From the NCBI RefSeq assembly GCF_004348825.1, contig NZ_SMJU01000003.1, positions 372,001-436,000 on the forward strand: a stretch of 64,000 bases of DNA, in the 5' to 3' direction. Position numbers and translations under genes: made by a program. The DNA comes from Arundinibacter roseus. GTDB lineage: Bacteria; Bacteroidota; Bacteroidia; Cytophagales; Spirosomataceae. The first letter of the stretch is position 1. The number at the start of each line of letters is the position of its first letter. Positions 46,217 through 55,303 of the stretch are shown here, one piece after another. The notes under the pieces are model-generated. The model did not search any database and was not told the DNA's origin. It was given only the letters and a program-made list of their open reading frames with translations.

Positions 46217-48190
46217 ATGCTACGCGCAAAAAACTGCAATACCCTTTACTTCCGATTCTTTTTTCTGAGTATTTTCTTTGGAATGTACCAAACCGGCAGC
46301 AGTCAAATCCGACTTCCACGGCTGGTAAGCGATGGCATGGTACTACAACGTGACACGCCCGTGAACGTGTGGGGCTGGGCCGAAGCCAGTGAGAAAGTTC
46401 AAGTACTATGGCAGGGAAAAACCTACCGGACCGAAGCTGATTCACAGGGTGAATGGAAGCTGCAATTACCCGCTCAGCCTGCTGGCGGACCGTATCAAAT
46501 GAGCTTTATTGCTAGTAACCAACTGATTATCAAGAATATATTGGTTGGAGATGTTTGGGTATGTTCGGGGCAGTCGAACATGGCCCTCCCAATGGAGCGT
46601 GTCAAGGAACGCTACGGCGAGGAAATTGCCGCGGCTATAAATCCAAATATCCGGCATTTTTTTCTACCCACCCGCTACAATTTTCAGGGCCCGATGCAGG
46701 ATCTCCCACCCGGCCGCTGGGAGTCGGCAAATCCGCAATCTGTGATGCAGTTTTCGGCAGTTGCTTATTTTTTTGCCAAACATCTCTACGAAAAGTACCA
46801 GATCCCCATTGGTCTGATCAATGCCAGCGTTGGCGGCTCACCGGCCGAGGCCTGGCTTAGCCAGGAGTCTTTGAAAGCATTTCCTGAACATGTGGCAACA
46901 GCCGAAATCCTTAAAGACAGTCTATATATAAAACGAATTCAACAAAGGGAACAAAGCGATATTCGCGCGTGGTATGCCCGACTGTACAAACAGGATAAAG
47001 GCTGGCAGGGCGAAAAATCCTGGACAGATCCTAACTTTGATGCCTCTGATTGGCCGGTCATGCAGGTGCCTGGTTTTTGGGAAGATGCCGGTGTTGCTCC
47101 CGGCAATGGCGTAGTGTGGTTTCGACGGGAAATAGATATACCCAAACAATGGGCAAAAAAACCTGCGAAGTTATTTTTAGGAAGAATTGTGGATGCAGAT
47201 TCGGTTTTTGTTAATGGCCGGTTTATAGGTTCCATCAGCTATCAATATCCACCCCGACGGTACCAAATTCCGGCAGATTTGTTGAAAGCTGGTAAAAATA
47301 CGTTGGTAATTCGGGTGATTAGTACCAATGGTAAAGGCGGTTTCATTCCTGATAAACCCTATGAATTGGTAGTAGATAGTAAGCCTATGGATCTGAAAGG
47401 TATGTGGCGCTACCAGGTAGGCGCTACCGCCCCTCCCCTGCCGGGAACCACGTTCTTTCAGTACAAACCTTTGGGATTGTTTAACGGTATGATTGCGCCG
47501 CTGGTCAACTATACCATAAAAGGTGCACTTTGGTATCAGGGCGAATCAAATGCCGACAGTCCTGCCGAGTATAGCAAGCTGCTATCTGCATTGATCGGTG
47601 ATTGGCGGAAGCATTGGCAGCAGACGGGTGCGGTTTCCGGCGTTTTTCCCTTTATTTATGTTCAACTGGCCAACTACCTGCCCGTGCAGGAAAAACCCAG
47701 TGAGAGCAACTGGGCCGAATTGCGACAGGCACAACTCCAATCGCTATCGGTTCCAAATACCGCTATGGCGGTCATCATCGACGCCGGCGAATGGAACGAC
47801 ATTCACCCGCTCAACAAGCAGACCGTAGGGACGAGGCTTGCGCTGGCAGCAGAAAAAGTGGCCTACGGCGATACGGAGGTTGTTTACTCAGGTCCAATAG
47901 CAAAAACCGCAACCAAAGATGGAAACCGGTTGGTAATCACTTTTTCCCATATCGGAAGCGGCCTGCTGGCCAAAGATGGCAGGCCGCTGAAACATTTTGC
48001 TCTGGCAGGCCCGGATAAAAAATATGTGTGGGCAAATGCCCGTATTGAGGGAAATCAGGTCGTAGTTTGGAGCGAAAAGGTACCCCACCCGGTATCCGTA
48101 CGCTATGCGTGGGCCGACAATCCTGCGGGTGCAAATTTGTATAATTATGAAGGACTACCTGCCTCTCCCTTTTTCCTGCAAGCCAGGTAA
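46217..48190 (+). CDS. Sialate O-acetylesterase-type (SASA) carbohydrate esterase
   Basis: The 657-residue secreted protein has a signal sequence (about 1-29, ending TGSSQ). An SGNH/SASA esterase core includes VGDVWVCSGQSNMALPM with nucleophile Ser120 and a late DAGEWNDIHPLNK holding the Asp-x-x-His pair. A beta-sandwich resembling the GH2 sugar-binding domain (GVVWFRREIDIPKQW through VFVNGRFIG, about residues 295-390) is inserted in the core, as in many long members. The enzyme removes O-acetyl groups from sialic acid or from plant polysaccharides such as xylan. The GH43 gene downstream favours a plant hemicellulose role. Confidence 0.9.
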   Translation: MLRAKNCNTLYFRFFFLSIFFGMYQTGSSQIRLPRLVSDGMVLQRDTPVNVWGWAEASEKVQVLWQGKTYRTEADSQGEWKLQLPAQPAGGPYQMSFIASNQLIIKNILVGDVWVCSGQSNMALPMERVKERYGEEIAAAINPNIRHFFLPTRYNFQGPMQDLPPGRWESANPQSVMQFSAVAYFFAKHLYEKYQIPIGLINASVGGSPAEAWLSQESLKAFPEHVATAEILKDSLYIKRIQQREQSDIRAWYARLYKQDKGWQGEKSWTDPNFDASDWPVMQVPGFWEDAGVAPGNGVVWFRREIDIPKQWAKKPAKLFLGRIVDADSVFVNGRFIGSISYQYPPRRYQIPADLLKAGKNTLVIRVISTNGKGGFIPDKPYELVVDSKPMDLKGMWRYQVGATAPPLPGTTFFQYKPLGLFNGMIAPLVNYTIKGALWYQGESNADSPAEYSKLLSALIGDWRKHWQQTGAVSGVFPFIYVQLANYLPVQEKPSESNWAELRQAQLQSLSVPNTAMAVIIDAGEWNDIHPLNKQTVGTRLALAAEKVAYGDTEVVYSGPIAKTATKDGNRLVITFSHIGSGLLAKDGRPLKHFALAGPDKKYVWANARIEGNQVVVWSEKVPHPVSVRYAWADNPAGANLYNYEGLPASPFFLQAR

Positions 48191-48321
48191 TGCTGCGAAA
48201 ATTATTCCTAACTACTTTTTTTTAGATCTTTGTATGAAAAGAATACCCGTATTTAAATTTAAAAATTAGGACTTTTCTTTTTTCGCACAACTTTTTTCAA
48301 TTAACCTATCCAATCAACTCT

Positions 48322-49368
48322 ATGACGTTTTCTACAAAAATTGCTCTGATTTTTCTGGCTTTGCTTGGCGTCGGCCTGCATGCGGGTATCTGCCAAAATG
48401 CATCTTCCAACCCAATACCGCTTGTCACCCATATATACACTGCTGACCCATCGGCGCATGTTTTTAAGGGTAAAATATATATTTATCCTTCTCACGACAT
48501 TGAAGCAAATGTGCCACAGGATGATGAGGGAGGGCATTTCAATATGCAGGATTACCACGTGTTGTCTATGAAAAAAATCGGTGGGAAAGTTACCGATCAC
48601 GGCGTGGCTTTGGATATTAAGGATGTACCCTGGGCGGGCCGTCAAATGTGGGCTCCTGACGCGGCTTACAAAAACGGAACGTACTTTCTATATTTTCCTG
48701 TCAAAGACAAACAGGACGTTTTCCGAATCGGGGTTGCCACGAGCTCCTCTCCCACGGGTCCGTTTAAGGCTCAACCCGAACCCATTGCGGGAAGTTATAG
48801 CATTGACCCGGCCGTATTTACAGATACGGATGGAAATTCGTATATGTATTTTGGCGGGATATGGGGCGGGCAATTGCAACGCTGGCATACAGGCACTTAC
48901 GATGCCAGTTTGAAAACTGATTTGGGCAAAGACAATGAACCCGCCCTGACTGCAAAGGTCGTCCGAATGAGTAAAGATATGCTTTCGTTTGATGAGCCGG
49001 TGAAAGATGTGGTGATTTTGGATAAGGACGGAAAACCGTTGTTGGCCGGTGATCACGACCGTCGGTTCTTTGAAGGTTCGTGGATGCATACCTACAATGG
49101 AAAATACTATTTTTCGTATTCTACGGGCGATACACACTTTCTGGCTTATGCCACGAGCACGTCTCCTTACGGACCTTTTACCTATCAGGGCACGATTCTA
49201 AAACCAGTGGAAGGTTGGACGACGCACCATTCTATCGTGGAGTTTAAAGGAAAATGGTATCTGTTTTATCATGACGCACAAGTATCGGGTAAAACACACC
49301 TACGCAACGTAAAAGTCCGCGAATTGACCTACCGTGAAGATGGTTCGATTGTAACCATAACTCCCTGA
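48322..49368 (+). CDS. Glycoside hydrolase family 43 enzyme
   Basis: The 348-residue protein has a signal peptide (1-25, ending GICQ). It is a single five-bladed beta-propeller of the GH43 type: catalytic base Asp42 (TADPSAHV), transition-state Asp162 (SIDPAVFTD) and acid Glu251 (FFEGSWMHTYNGKYYFSYS). MWAPDAAYKNGTYFLYF is also characteristic. GH43 enzymes are beta-xylosidases, alpha-L-arabinofuranosidases or arabinanases; the subfamily is not decided here. It follows the esterase gene by 131 bp and probably works with it on substituted xylan or arabinan in the periplasm. Confidence 0.92.
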   Translation: MTFSTKIALIFLALLGVGLHAGICQNASSNPIPLVTHIYTADPSAHVFKGKIYIYPSHDIEANVPQDDEGGHFNMQDYHVLSMKKIGGKVTDHGVALDIKDVPWAGRQMWAPDAAYKNGTYFLYFPVKDKQDVFRIGVATSSSPTGPFKAQPEPIAGSYSIDPAVFTDTDGNSYMYFGGIWGGQLQRWHTGTYDASLKTDLGKDNEPALTAKVVRMSKDMLSFDEPVKDVVILDKDGKPLLAGDHDRRFFEGSWMHTYNGKYYFSYSTGDTHFLAYATSTSPYGPFTYQGTILKPVEGWTTHHSIVEFKGKWYLFYHDAQVSGKTHLRNVKVRELTYREDGSIVTITP

Positions 49369-49815
49369 TTACTATCAGATTGAAAATTTTAGAGAAGGTA
49401 AATTTTCCCGTTCAGTTTCGCTTCAGCGAATTTCAGGACACGGTGGAAAGTTTACCTTTTTTGAGAATACCACCATGCAAAACGTCCATCAAAAAGGGAA
49501 TTCTTCCGGATTTGTTAAATTTTGAAGTTTAAATACCGGACTAGCCTCATTTGCCTTTTATAGACATTGAAGAAATTAATGAAAAATGGGCGGAAAATAG
49601 AAAATAACGGATTTTCGTGTGGGTTCTTATCTAATAATATTCATTAATTATACTTTTTTATAAAAAAATCTATTTATTGTCTACAAAAAAAGACAATATC
49701 AAAACAAGATTCTGTACCTTTGGTCTGGAATTTATATCAGATTAAATTCAAGAGATTATCCATAACCGGGTAATAAAATTAACTAAGCAACCAATTAACC
49801 AAATCAATTTTATAC
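49369..49815. other. Intergenic region with possible terminator and promoter
   Basis: AAGGTAAA at 49395-49402 and TTTACCTT at 49450-49457 flank an inner TTCGCTTCAGCGAA hairpin, and TTTTTT follows, a possible terminator for the GH43 gene. TACCTTTG at 49715-49722 matches the -7 box of Bacteroidota promoters, but no TTG lies at the right distance. The rest is AT-rich with no gene. Confidence 0.4.
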
Positions 49816-50205
49816 ATGAAAAAAAATAGCCTGCTTTTACTTTTTCTGGTGCTGGGTTTAGCATCAAAAGGCTTTTCACAAACTACCCAAACCACTGATT
49901 TTTTTGTTGGTAAGTGGGAAGTACTTATCAAAGAAACTCCCAATGGAGATGCAAAATTGATGGTAGATCTCGTCCGGACGGATGGAAAACTGAGTGGAGA
50001 AATGAGTTTGGATGGCGACACAAGCGGAGCGAAAACGGTATTGACCGACATCACTGAAGACGGCGATAAGTTAGGTTTTGGATTCTCAGCTCAGGGCTAT
50101 GACGTTACAATGGATCTAACAAAAGTAGATGATGATACGCTCAAAGGCAGTTTGCTGAATATGTTTGATGCTATTGCCAAAAGAATTCCGCAGCCGAAGG
50201 AGTAG
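49816..50205 (+). CDS. Small secreted beta-rich protein, function unknown
   Basis: The 129-residue protein has a clear signal peptide (MKKNSLLLLFLVLGLASKGFSQ). The mature part starts with FFVGKWEVLIKETPNGDAKL and alternates short beta strands (LVRTDGKLSGEMSLDG, GFGFSAQGYDVTMDLTKVDDDTLKGSLL), as in lipocalin-like small barrels common in Bacteroidota. I do not recognise a specific family. It is monocistronic with a strong terminator after it. Confidence 0.85.
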   Translation: MKKNSLLLLFLVLGLASKGFSQTTQTTDFFVGKWEVLIKETPNGDAKLMVDLVRTDGKLSGEMSLDGDTSGAKTVLTDITEDGDKLGFGFSAQGYDVTMDLTKVDDDTLKGSLLNMFDAIAKRIPQPKE

Positions 50206-50238
50206 CGGGGTAATCTTTTAGATTAGTACAGAAAGTAG

Positions 50239-50285
50239 CAGGATAAGACCACGACTCTACAATCGTAATCTTATCCTGTTTTTTT
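50239..50285 (+). terminator. Terminator after small secreted protein gene
   Basis: CAGGATAAGA and TCTTATCCTG form a perfect 10-bp stem with a 20-nt loop, followed by seven T residues. Confidence 0.85.
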
Positions 50286-50318
50286 ATGGGTATTTACAAA
50301 AAATAACGTTCAATATAC

Positions 50319-50359
50319 TTGGAACCTAAGATTCTGCTTTTAACTTTGCAATTCAAAGT
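50319..50359 (+). promoter_or_regulatory. Bacteroidota promoter overlapped by an operator
   Basis: TTG at 50319-50321 and TAACTTTG at 50341-50348, 19 bp apart, fit the Bacteroidota -33/-7 consensus. The palindrome ACTTTGCAATTCAAAGT at 50343-50359 overlaps the -7 box and ends 8 bp before the membrane protein ATG. Almost the same 17-mer lies upstream of the third gene of this cassette. It is probably the binding site of the cassette's own winged-helix protein. Confidence 0.65.
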
Positions 50360-50367
50360 ACTTTTAA

Positions 50368-50982
50368 ATGAAACAGGAAAGGGATTATATTGAGGATCTG
50401 GCTGAGATACGCTCCATGATGGAACGTACCTCCAAATTTTTGTCATTGTCGGGCTGGGCAGGAATTCTGGTGGGACTGTATGCATTAGCGGCGGCCTACG
50501 TTGCCAAAATCATGTTGGGCTTCAACCCGGATGAAGTGATGTATTCGTTGCCTGTAAAAGGAAACTCATCAAATATCTTCGTAATAGCCACCGGGCTACT
50601 TTTTGTAGCACTTTGCACTGCCCTCTTTTTTTCCTACTACACTGCCCGCAAACGGGGTGAAAAGGCCTGGAACGCCACTTCACGCCGTATGCTGATAAAC
50701 ATGGGCGTTCCGCTGGTGGTGGGAGGTTTTTTTATTCTTATCATGTTTTTAAAAGGTGCCACCGGATTGATGATGCCGTTATCGCTCATTTTTTATGGGC
50801 TTGCACTGTTCAATGCAGCCAAATTCACCTATGGAGAAGTCAGGATTATGGGTTTCGTTTACATGGCATCGGGTTTGCTGAGCGTCTATTTTTTGGAATA
50901 CAGCCTGCTTTTGTGGGCCTTTGGGTTTGGAGTAGTTCATATTATTTATGGGCTGTATATGCATTTTAAATACGAACGGTGA
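50368..50982 (+). CDS. Five- to six-helix integral membrane protein of unknown function
   Basis: The 204-residue protein starts with a charged cytoplasmic segment (MKQERDYIEDLAEIRSMMERTSKF) and then has about five or six hydrophobic helices (SGWAGILVGLYALAAAYVAK, IFVIATGLLFVALCTALFFS, PLVVGGFFILIMFL and others). I know the type from Bacteroidota but not its job. Its stop codon overlaps the GTG start of the winged-helix regulator, so the two are translationally coupled. Together with the DUF4153-like gene they form a three-gene set sharing one operator motif. Confidence 0.85.
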   Translation: MKQERDYIEDLAEIRSMMERTSKFLSLSGWAGILVGLYALAAAYVAKIMLGFNPDEVMYSLPVKGNSSNIFVIATGLLFVALCTALFFSYYTARKRGEKAWNATSRRMLINMGVPLVVGGFFILIMFLKGATGLMMPLSLIFYGLALFNAAKFTYGEVRIMGFVYMASGLLSVYFLEYSLLLWAFGFGVVHIIYGLYMHFKYER

Positions 50983-51287
50983 AAGTATCAATCGACGGTC
51001 TGAACAAAGCATTTGAAAGCCGCATCCGACTGGGAATCATGTCGGCTTTGGCTGTAAATGATAGTCTTGATTTTAATTCGCTGAAAGAGTTTCTGGACGT
51101 GACTGATGGGAATCTGGCAAGTCATCTGAAAGCGCTTGAAAAAGAGGGATTTGTGCAGGTTGAAAAATCCTTTATTGGCCGAAAACCTAATACTAATTAC
51201 ACAGTCACAGCCCTGGGCCTTCGTGCATTTCAGGCGCACCTTGCAGTACTTGAACAGCTAATTTTGAAAAATAAAAACGCCAAATAA
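50979..51287 (+). CDS. Winged-helix transcriptional regulator (small, single-domain)
   Basis: The GTG start at 50979 overlaps the previous stop. The 102-residue protein is one winged-helix domain: LNKAFESRIRLGIMSALAVNDSLDFNSLKEFLDVTDGNLASHLKALEKEGFVQVEKSFIGRKPNTNYTVT is the recognition region, and a C-terminal helix (FQAHLAVLEQLI) probably dimerises. It resembles the MarR/PadR/ArsR-like HTH_34 group. A palindrome, ACTTTGCAnTTCAAAGT, upstream of this operon and of the next gene is its likely operator, so it should control its own operon and the membrane protein downstream. Confidence 0.88.
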   Translation: MKVSIDGLNKAFESRIRLGIMSALAVNDSLDFNSLKEFLDVTDGNLASHLKALEKEGFVQVEKSFIGRKPNTNYTVTALGLRAFQAHLAVLEQLILKNKNAK

Positions 51288-51302
51288 TTTTTTTAACCTT
51301 TC

Positions 51303-51319
51303 ACTTTGCATTTCAAAGT
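51303..51319 (+). promoter_or_regulatory. Second copy of the winged-helix operator
   Basis: ACTTTGCATTTCAAAGT differs by one base from the 17-mer at 50343-50359, and the next five bases (ACTTT) also match. It lies 18 bp before the start of the DUF4153-like gene. The 6-bp arms ACTTTG/CAAAGT make it a palindrome. Confidence 0.65.
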
Positions 51320-51337
51320 ACTTTAACAAACAAAAAA

Positions 51338-52627
51338 ATGAAAACAAGAACCTCTGACTCATCCGAAACAGAGCTGCTGCCGCTCACAAGCGAAATTCGC
51401 AGCCAATTGACAAATCCTGCGCAACTTGAAAAATTGTACCGGTCCGATAAGACACCGTTTAAACGCGCCTTTTTAACTCTATATCCAGAAGTAAAGGGTC
51501 AACCCCTTGCTGATTTCTGGAAAGAGCGATTTACTCAGGATCATGATGAAATTCAATGGGGTACCCGTCAAGAATTACTATTTGTGTTCCTTGCTTCTTT
51601 GGTCGCCGGGCTCATCGCCAAAATTCCTGTTTTCTTCCAAATAGACCCGGATTATTTTTTCCCAAGAAATATTGGCTTTGTAATCTTTCCGGTACTGACG
51701 GCCTATTTTGGGTGGAAAAACAAGCTCAGTATTCAAAAAATTGCCTTCATTGGAGGAGCAATGCTTTTTGCGTTGGTATTTATTAACCTTTTTCCCAATT
51801 CGCCCCAAAGCGATACCTTGCTGCTCTCTTCTATTCATCTGCTGCTCTTTTTATGGTCAATTCTTGGGTTTTCGTTCATTGGGGAATTCAAAAATCAGGA
51901 ACAAAAACGGCTGGGTTATTTGAAATATAACGGGGATTTGGTGGTTATGACCACGCTGATTCTGATTGCCGGCGGCTTAATGACTGCTATTACGATTGGC
52001 CTTTTTTCTCTGATTGGGTTTAAAATTGAAGAATTTTATGTCGAATATGTCGTTACATTTGGGCTTCCGGCTGCGCCGATTTTAGGTACATTTCTCACGC
52101 AGACCAATCCACAGCTTGTTGGAAAAGTATCGCCGGTTCTTGCCAAAATTTTCAGTCCGTTGGTACTCATTATGCTTGTTGTTTATCTGGTTGCCATAGT
52201 TTATGCAGGCAAGGACCCCTACAACGATCGTGAGTTTTTGCTCATTTTCAACGCCCTGCTTATTGGTGTAATGGCCATCATTTTCTTTTCCATTGCCGAA
52301 ACCAGCAAAGCTTCCAACAGTCGGGCGGAAATTTGGGTACTTTTTCTACTATCAGTCGTAACGATTATCGTCAATGGAATTGCGCTATCAGCCATTCTTT
52401 TCCGAATTTCAGAAGGTGGCATAACTCCAAACCGGGCCGCGGTTTTAGGGGGAAATGTGCTGATTTTGATTCATCTTTTGCTGGTAACTACTCAGCTCTA
52501 TCAGGTATTATTTAAGGAAGCCGGGTTGTCGAGTGTTGGAAAGATTATGGCCAAATACTTACCGATATACTGCCTGTGGACCCTTGTGGTGACCTTTCTT
52601 TTTCCTTTTCTCTTTGGTTTTAAATAA
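51338..52627 (+). CDS. DUF4153-like polytopic membrane protein
   Basis: The 429-residue protein has a soluble N-terminus (about 1-80; LTSEIRSQLTNPAQLEKLYR, KRAFLTLYPEV) and then about ten to twelve hydrophobic helices (LLFVFLASLVAGLIAKIPVFF, IGFVIFPVLTAYFGW, LLSSIHLLLFLWSILGFSFIG and so on), resembling DUF4153 membrane proteins. No catalytic or transport motif is visible. It belongs to the cassette with the membrane protein and winged-helix regulator through the shared operator upstream. Confidence 0.82.
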   Translation: MKTRTSDSSETELLPLTSEIRSQLTNPAQLEKLYRSDKTPFKRAFLTLYPEVKGQPLADFWKERFTQDHDEIQWGTRQELLFVFLASLVAGLIAKIPVFFQIDPDYFFPRNIGFVIFPVLTAYFGWKNKLSIQKIAFIGGAMLFALVFINLFPNSPQSDTLLLSSIHLLLFLWSILGFSFIGEFKNQEQKRLGYLKYNGDLVVMTTLILIAGGLMTAITIGLFSLIGFKIEEFYVEYVVTFGLPAAPILGTFLTQTNPQLVGKVSPVLAKIFSPLVLIMLVVYLVAIVYAGKDPYNDREFLLIFNALLIGVMAIIFFSIAETSKASNSRAEIWVLFLLSVVTIIVNGIALSAILFRISEGGITPNRAAVLGGNVLILIHLLLVTTQLYQVLFKEAGLSSVGKIMAKYLPIYCLWTLVVTFLFPFLFGFK

Positions 52628-52698
52628 GGAAAATAACCTTTTGCCTAAAAAAAACTACCTTCACAGGATCTTACATACGTCAATAAATAACCCTACTT

Positions 52699-53277
52699 AT
52701 GATTAATCATGTGAAAATTTTAGACACTCAGGTGCTTTCGGATAACTGGTACGTGTTGCGAAAAATTACCTACGAGTATTTCAAAAAAGACGGCAGCCGG
52801 CACGTTCAAACAAGAGAGGCTTACGACCGCGGGAACGGTGCCACGATTCTACTCTACAATCCTCAATTGGGAACGGTAATTTTGACCCGGCAATTTAGGT
52901 TACCGACCTTTGTGAACGGGAATAATGATGGAATGATGATCGAAGCCTGCGCCGGACTGCTCGACAAAGACAATCCGGAGGACTGCATTCGCCGCGAAAC
53001 CCAGGAAGAAACCGGCTATAAAATCTCGGATATTCGTAAGGTTTTTGAAGCGTATATGTCGCCCGGTTCGGTTACTGAGATTCTATACTTTTTCATCGCG
53101 GAGTATTCCAAAGAAATGAAGGTCAATGAAGGTGGTGGTCTTCAGGACGAGGAAGAAAATATTGAAGTATTGGAAATTGACTATGAACAAGCGTTGAAAA
53201 TGCTCCAAACCGGGGAAATCAAAGACGCAAAAACCATTATGCTGCTTCAATACCTGAGAATTCACTCACTTATGTAG
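52699..53277 (+). CDS. nudK: NUDIX hydrolase, GDP-mannose pyrophosphatase type
   Basis: The 192-residue cytoplasmic protein carries a Nudix box in which [22 protein letters not shown] supplies the REx2EE metal-binding core, with the family's NudK-like start ([21 protein letters not shown]) and [14 protein letters not shown]. NudK hydrolyses GDP-mannose and related nucleoside diphosphate sugars. The fit in length (E. coli NudK has 191 residues) is good. It stands alone with its own terminator. Confidence 0.9.
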   Translation: MINHVKILDTQVLSDNWYVLRKITYEYFKKDGSRHVQTREAYDRGNGATILLYNPQLGTVILTRQFRLPTFVNGNNDGMMIEACAGLLDKDNPEDCIRRETQEETGYKISDIRKVFEAYMSPGSVTEILYFFIAEYSKEMKVNEGGGLQDEEENIEVLEIDYEQALKMLQTGEIKDAKTIMLLQYLRIHSLM

Positions 53278-53325
53278 GTCAGTATCTGATTGAAAAGAAC
53301 ACAGTTGAAGTAAAGTTCTGCCTAA

Positions 53326-53360
53326 AACCTCCGGCCCTTTCAGAGCAGTCGGAGGTTTTT
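53326..53360 (+). terminator. Terminator after nudK
   Basis: AACCTCCG and CGGAGGTT make an 8-bp stem around a 16-nt loop, with five T residues at its end. Confidence 0.8.
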
Positions 53361-53381
53361 ATGTAAAAAAAGACTAAAAAT

Positions 53382-53412
53382 TTGCGAAACCAATTAGTTG
53401 CATTTAAATTTG
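53382..53412 (+). promoter_or_regulatory. Bacteroidota promoter for the DHFR-like/ArsR/SRPBCC operon
   Basis: TTG at 53382-53384 and TAAATTTG at 53405-53412 are separated by 20 bp, matching the TTG-N19/20-TAnnTTTG consensus. A TTGCA repeat (TTGCATTTAAATTTGCAA) overlaps the -7 box and is palindromic (53398-53415), a plausible operator for the ArsR-type protein of this operon. Confidence 0.65.
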
Positions 53413-53445
53413 CAACCATTCATTTGCACGTTAAAACAGATATGC

Positions 53446-54006
53446 ATGAGAAAGCTAAAACTGCAGGTACAAATATCCATGGATGGTTTCATTGCCGGCA
53501 CTGCTGGCGAGATGGATTGGCTACTGTTTAATTGGTCTGATGACCTGAAAGCATACGTAGCGGCGATAACCGAGCCTGTTGATACAATATTGCTGGGACG
53601 GGCCCTAGCCGAAGGATTTATTCCCTACTGGACTGCCGCATATCTTGGCGAGCAGTTTGTGGAAGGTGCCAAAAAATTTGTGGAAACCCCGAAAATAGTT
53701 TTTTCTAAATCCCTTTATGAAGCATCCTGGGAAAATACTACCCTTAATTCGGGGGAACTGGCCACCGAAATAAATGCCCTTAAACAGTTGGAAGGAGCGG
53801 ATATGATTGTTTATGGCGGAGGGAAATTCGTTTCATCCTTACTCAAAGACCAACTTATTGATGAATTGCATTTATTTATAAATCCAACCATTTTGGGCCG
53901 TGGTATGCCTATTTTTAGTGAAATCACAGGCAAACAAACCTATAAGCTTCTGGCAAGTCAATCCTTCGACTGCGGCATTGTAGTACTGACTTATCAATCA
54001 ACATGA
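53446..54006 (+). CDS. Dihydrofolate reductase-like (RibD C-terminal type) protein
   Basis: The start at 53446 ([18 protein letters not shown]) is the family's usual one; the extension to 53398 lies in the promoter. The 186-residue protein is of the RibD C-terminal/YyaP type: [68 protein letters not shown]. Members have a DHFR fold and bind NADPH, but few have known substrates. Its stop overlaps the ArsR start by 4 bp (ATGA), so the three genes form an operon. Confidence 0.9.
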   Translation: MRKLKLQVQISMDGFIAGTAGEMDWLLFNWSDDLKAYVAAITEPVDTILLGRALAEGFIPYWTAAYLGEQFVEGAKKFVETPKIVFSKSLYEASWENTTLNSGELATEINALKQLEGADMIVYGGGKFVSSLLKDQLIDELHLFINPTILGRGMPIFSEITGKQTYKLLASQSFDCGIVVLTYQST

Positions 54007-54320
54007 GACGAGACATTTTTCAAGCCATTGCCGACCCTACACGTCGCGCCATTCTGGTGCTGATAGCTGTTCAGGCAATGACACCAAATGCGCTGGCCGA
54101 ACATTTTGACACCACCAGGCAGGCAGTTTCCCGGCACTTGAAAATTTTGACTGAGTGCAGGCTAATTACGGCAAAACATCAGGGACGGGAAATATACTAC
54201 GAGCTGGAAATCAACAAAATGAAAGAAATTGACGGTTGGTTAGAGCAATTCCGCACGATTTGGGAAAGCCGCTTCAATGAACTTGATAAGGTATTGGAAA
54301 CACTCAAAAAAAATCAATAA
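54003..54320 (+). CDS. ArsR-family transcriptional regulator
   Basis: The 105-residue protein is a winged-helix ArsR-type regulator ([45 protein letters not shown], then [13 protein letters not shown]). It lacks the metal-binding ELCVCD motif, so it senses something other than metal through a classic ArsR site. It belongs to the type commonly paired with SRPBCC/AHSA1 proteins, which is the next gene, one base downstream. It probably represses this operon through the palindrome at the promoter. Confidence 0.93.
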   Translation: MRRDIFQAIADPTRRAILVLIAVQAMTPNALAEHFDTTRQAVSRHLKILTECRLITAKHQGREIYYELEINKMKEIDGWLEQFRTIWESRFNELDKVLETLKKNQ

Positions 54321-54321
54321 A

Positions 54322-54825
54322 ATGGCAAAGAACCTGGCTTTTGAATTTTTAGTGAATAAAGAAACCAACACCATTACTGTACGGCGGGAATTTGCCGCGG
54401 AACTTCCTTTGGTGTGGGATGCCTACACCAAGAGTGAGTTACTCGATCAATGGTGGGCACCAAAACCCTGGAAAGCTCGTACAAAGTCGATGGATTTCAG
54501 AGAAGGTGGGCATTGGCATTATGCTATGGTAGGTCCAGATGGAGAGGTACATTGGGGATTGACTAGCTATCATACCATTCAATTGCATGAGTACTTTATT
54601 GGAATTGATGCCTTTGCTGACGAGCAGGCGAATATTAACCACGAATGGCCTCAGTCGTCCTGGAAGATCGTTTTTACAACTAAGCACGAGAAAACATTGG
54701 TAGAAAATCAGATTATCTACAACGACCTGGCTCAACTGGAATCGACGATTCAAATGGGTTTCAAAGAAGGATTAACTGCCGCATTGGAAGGACTGGACGA
54801 GCTCTTTATTCTCCTGAAATCTTGA
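54322..54825 (+). CDS. SRPBCC/AHSA1-domain protein
   Basis: The start at 54322 (MAKNLAFEFLVNKETNTITVRREF) directly follows the ArsR stop. The 167-residue protein shows the START/Bet v1-like AHSA1 pattern: VRREFAAELPLVWDAYTKSELLDQWWAPKPW at the start, FREGGHWHYAMVGPDGEVHWG in the middle and a C-terminal helix (GFKEGLTAALEGLDELF). The fold binds hydrophobic ligands; its partner is unknown. It is the third gene of the operon. Confidence 0.92.
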   Translation: MAKNLAFEFLVNKETNTITVRREFAAELPLVWDAYTKSELLDQWWAPKPWKARTKSMDFREGGHWHYAMVGPDGEVHWGLTSYHTIQLHEYFIGIDAFADEQANINHEWPQSSWKIVFTTKHEKTLVENQIIYNDLAQLESTIQMGFKEGLTAALEGLDELFILLKS

Positions 54826-55303
54826 TTACTTTTTGGCGAAAATATAATTTGAGGAATAAATTCTGAATGCTCCAGCCTAATAAGAATCGTACACACAATA
54901 TACATTTGGTAGGTAAAAGACTGTTTATTCAAGCTACAAAATTTTGACAAATCATACCTCCAAATTACGGTTCCCAAATTGTGCGAAACTCGGTATATCA
55001 TTGACATTTAGTAATAGCTGGAATAAAGGCATGTATTCACTCAGGAATGTACGTTCAAATGTTGATTTCAGTACTGAAACTTCCAAAGATCTGGAAATGT
55101 GAGCCAGTGAGAATCATCCAGAAAGCATAAAATACTAACTGTTTCAGGGCACTCAGCAGTGGTTAAGCGACCGGGATGCCGGAAAAACGCGGACAAAAAA
55201 GTATAGATCATTCTAAATTGCAATCAACCTGTATAGTTAAAAATAGGCCAAATACCTGAATGTAAGCCCTTACTAAATTTGACAATCCCCTTGGTTTACC
55301 TGT
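54826..55303. other. Gene-free stretch between convergent genes
   Basis: About 480 bp with no convincing gene. A short reverse frame at 54750-55007 overlaps the SRPBCC gene and looks spurious. No clear terminator or repeat was found. Confidence 0.35.
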
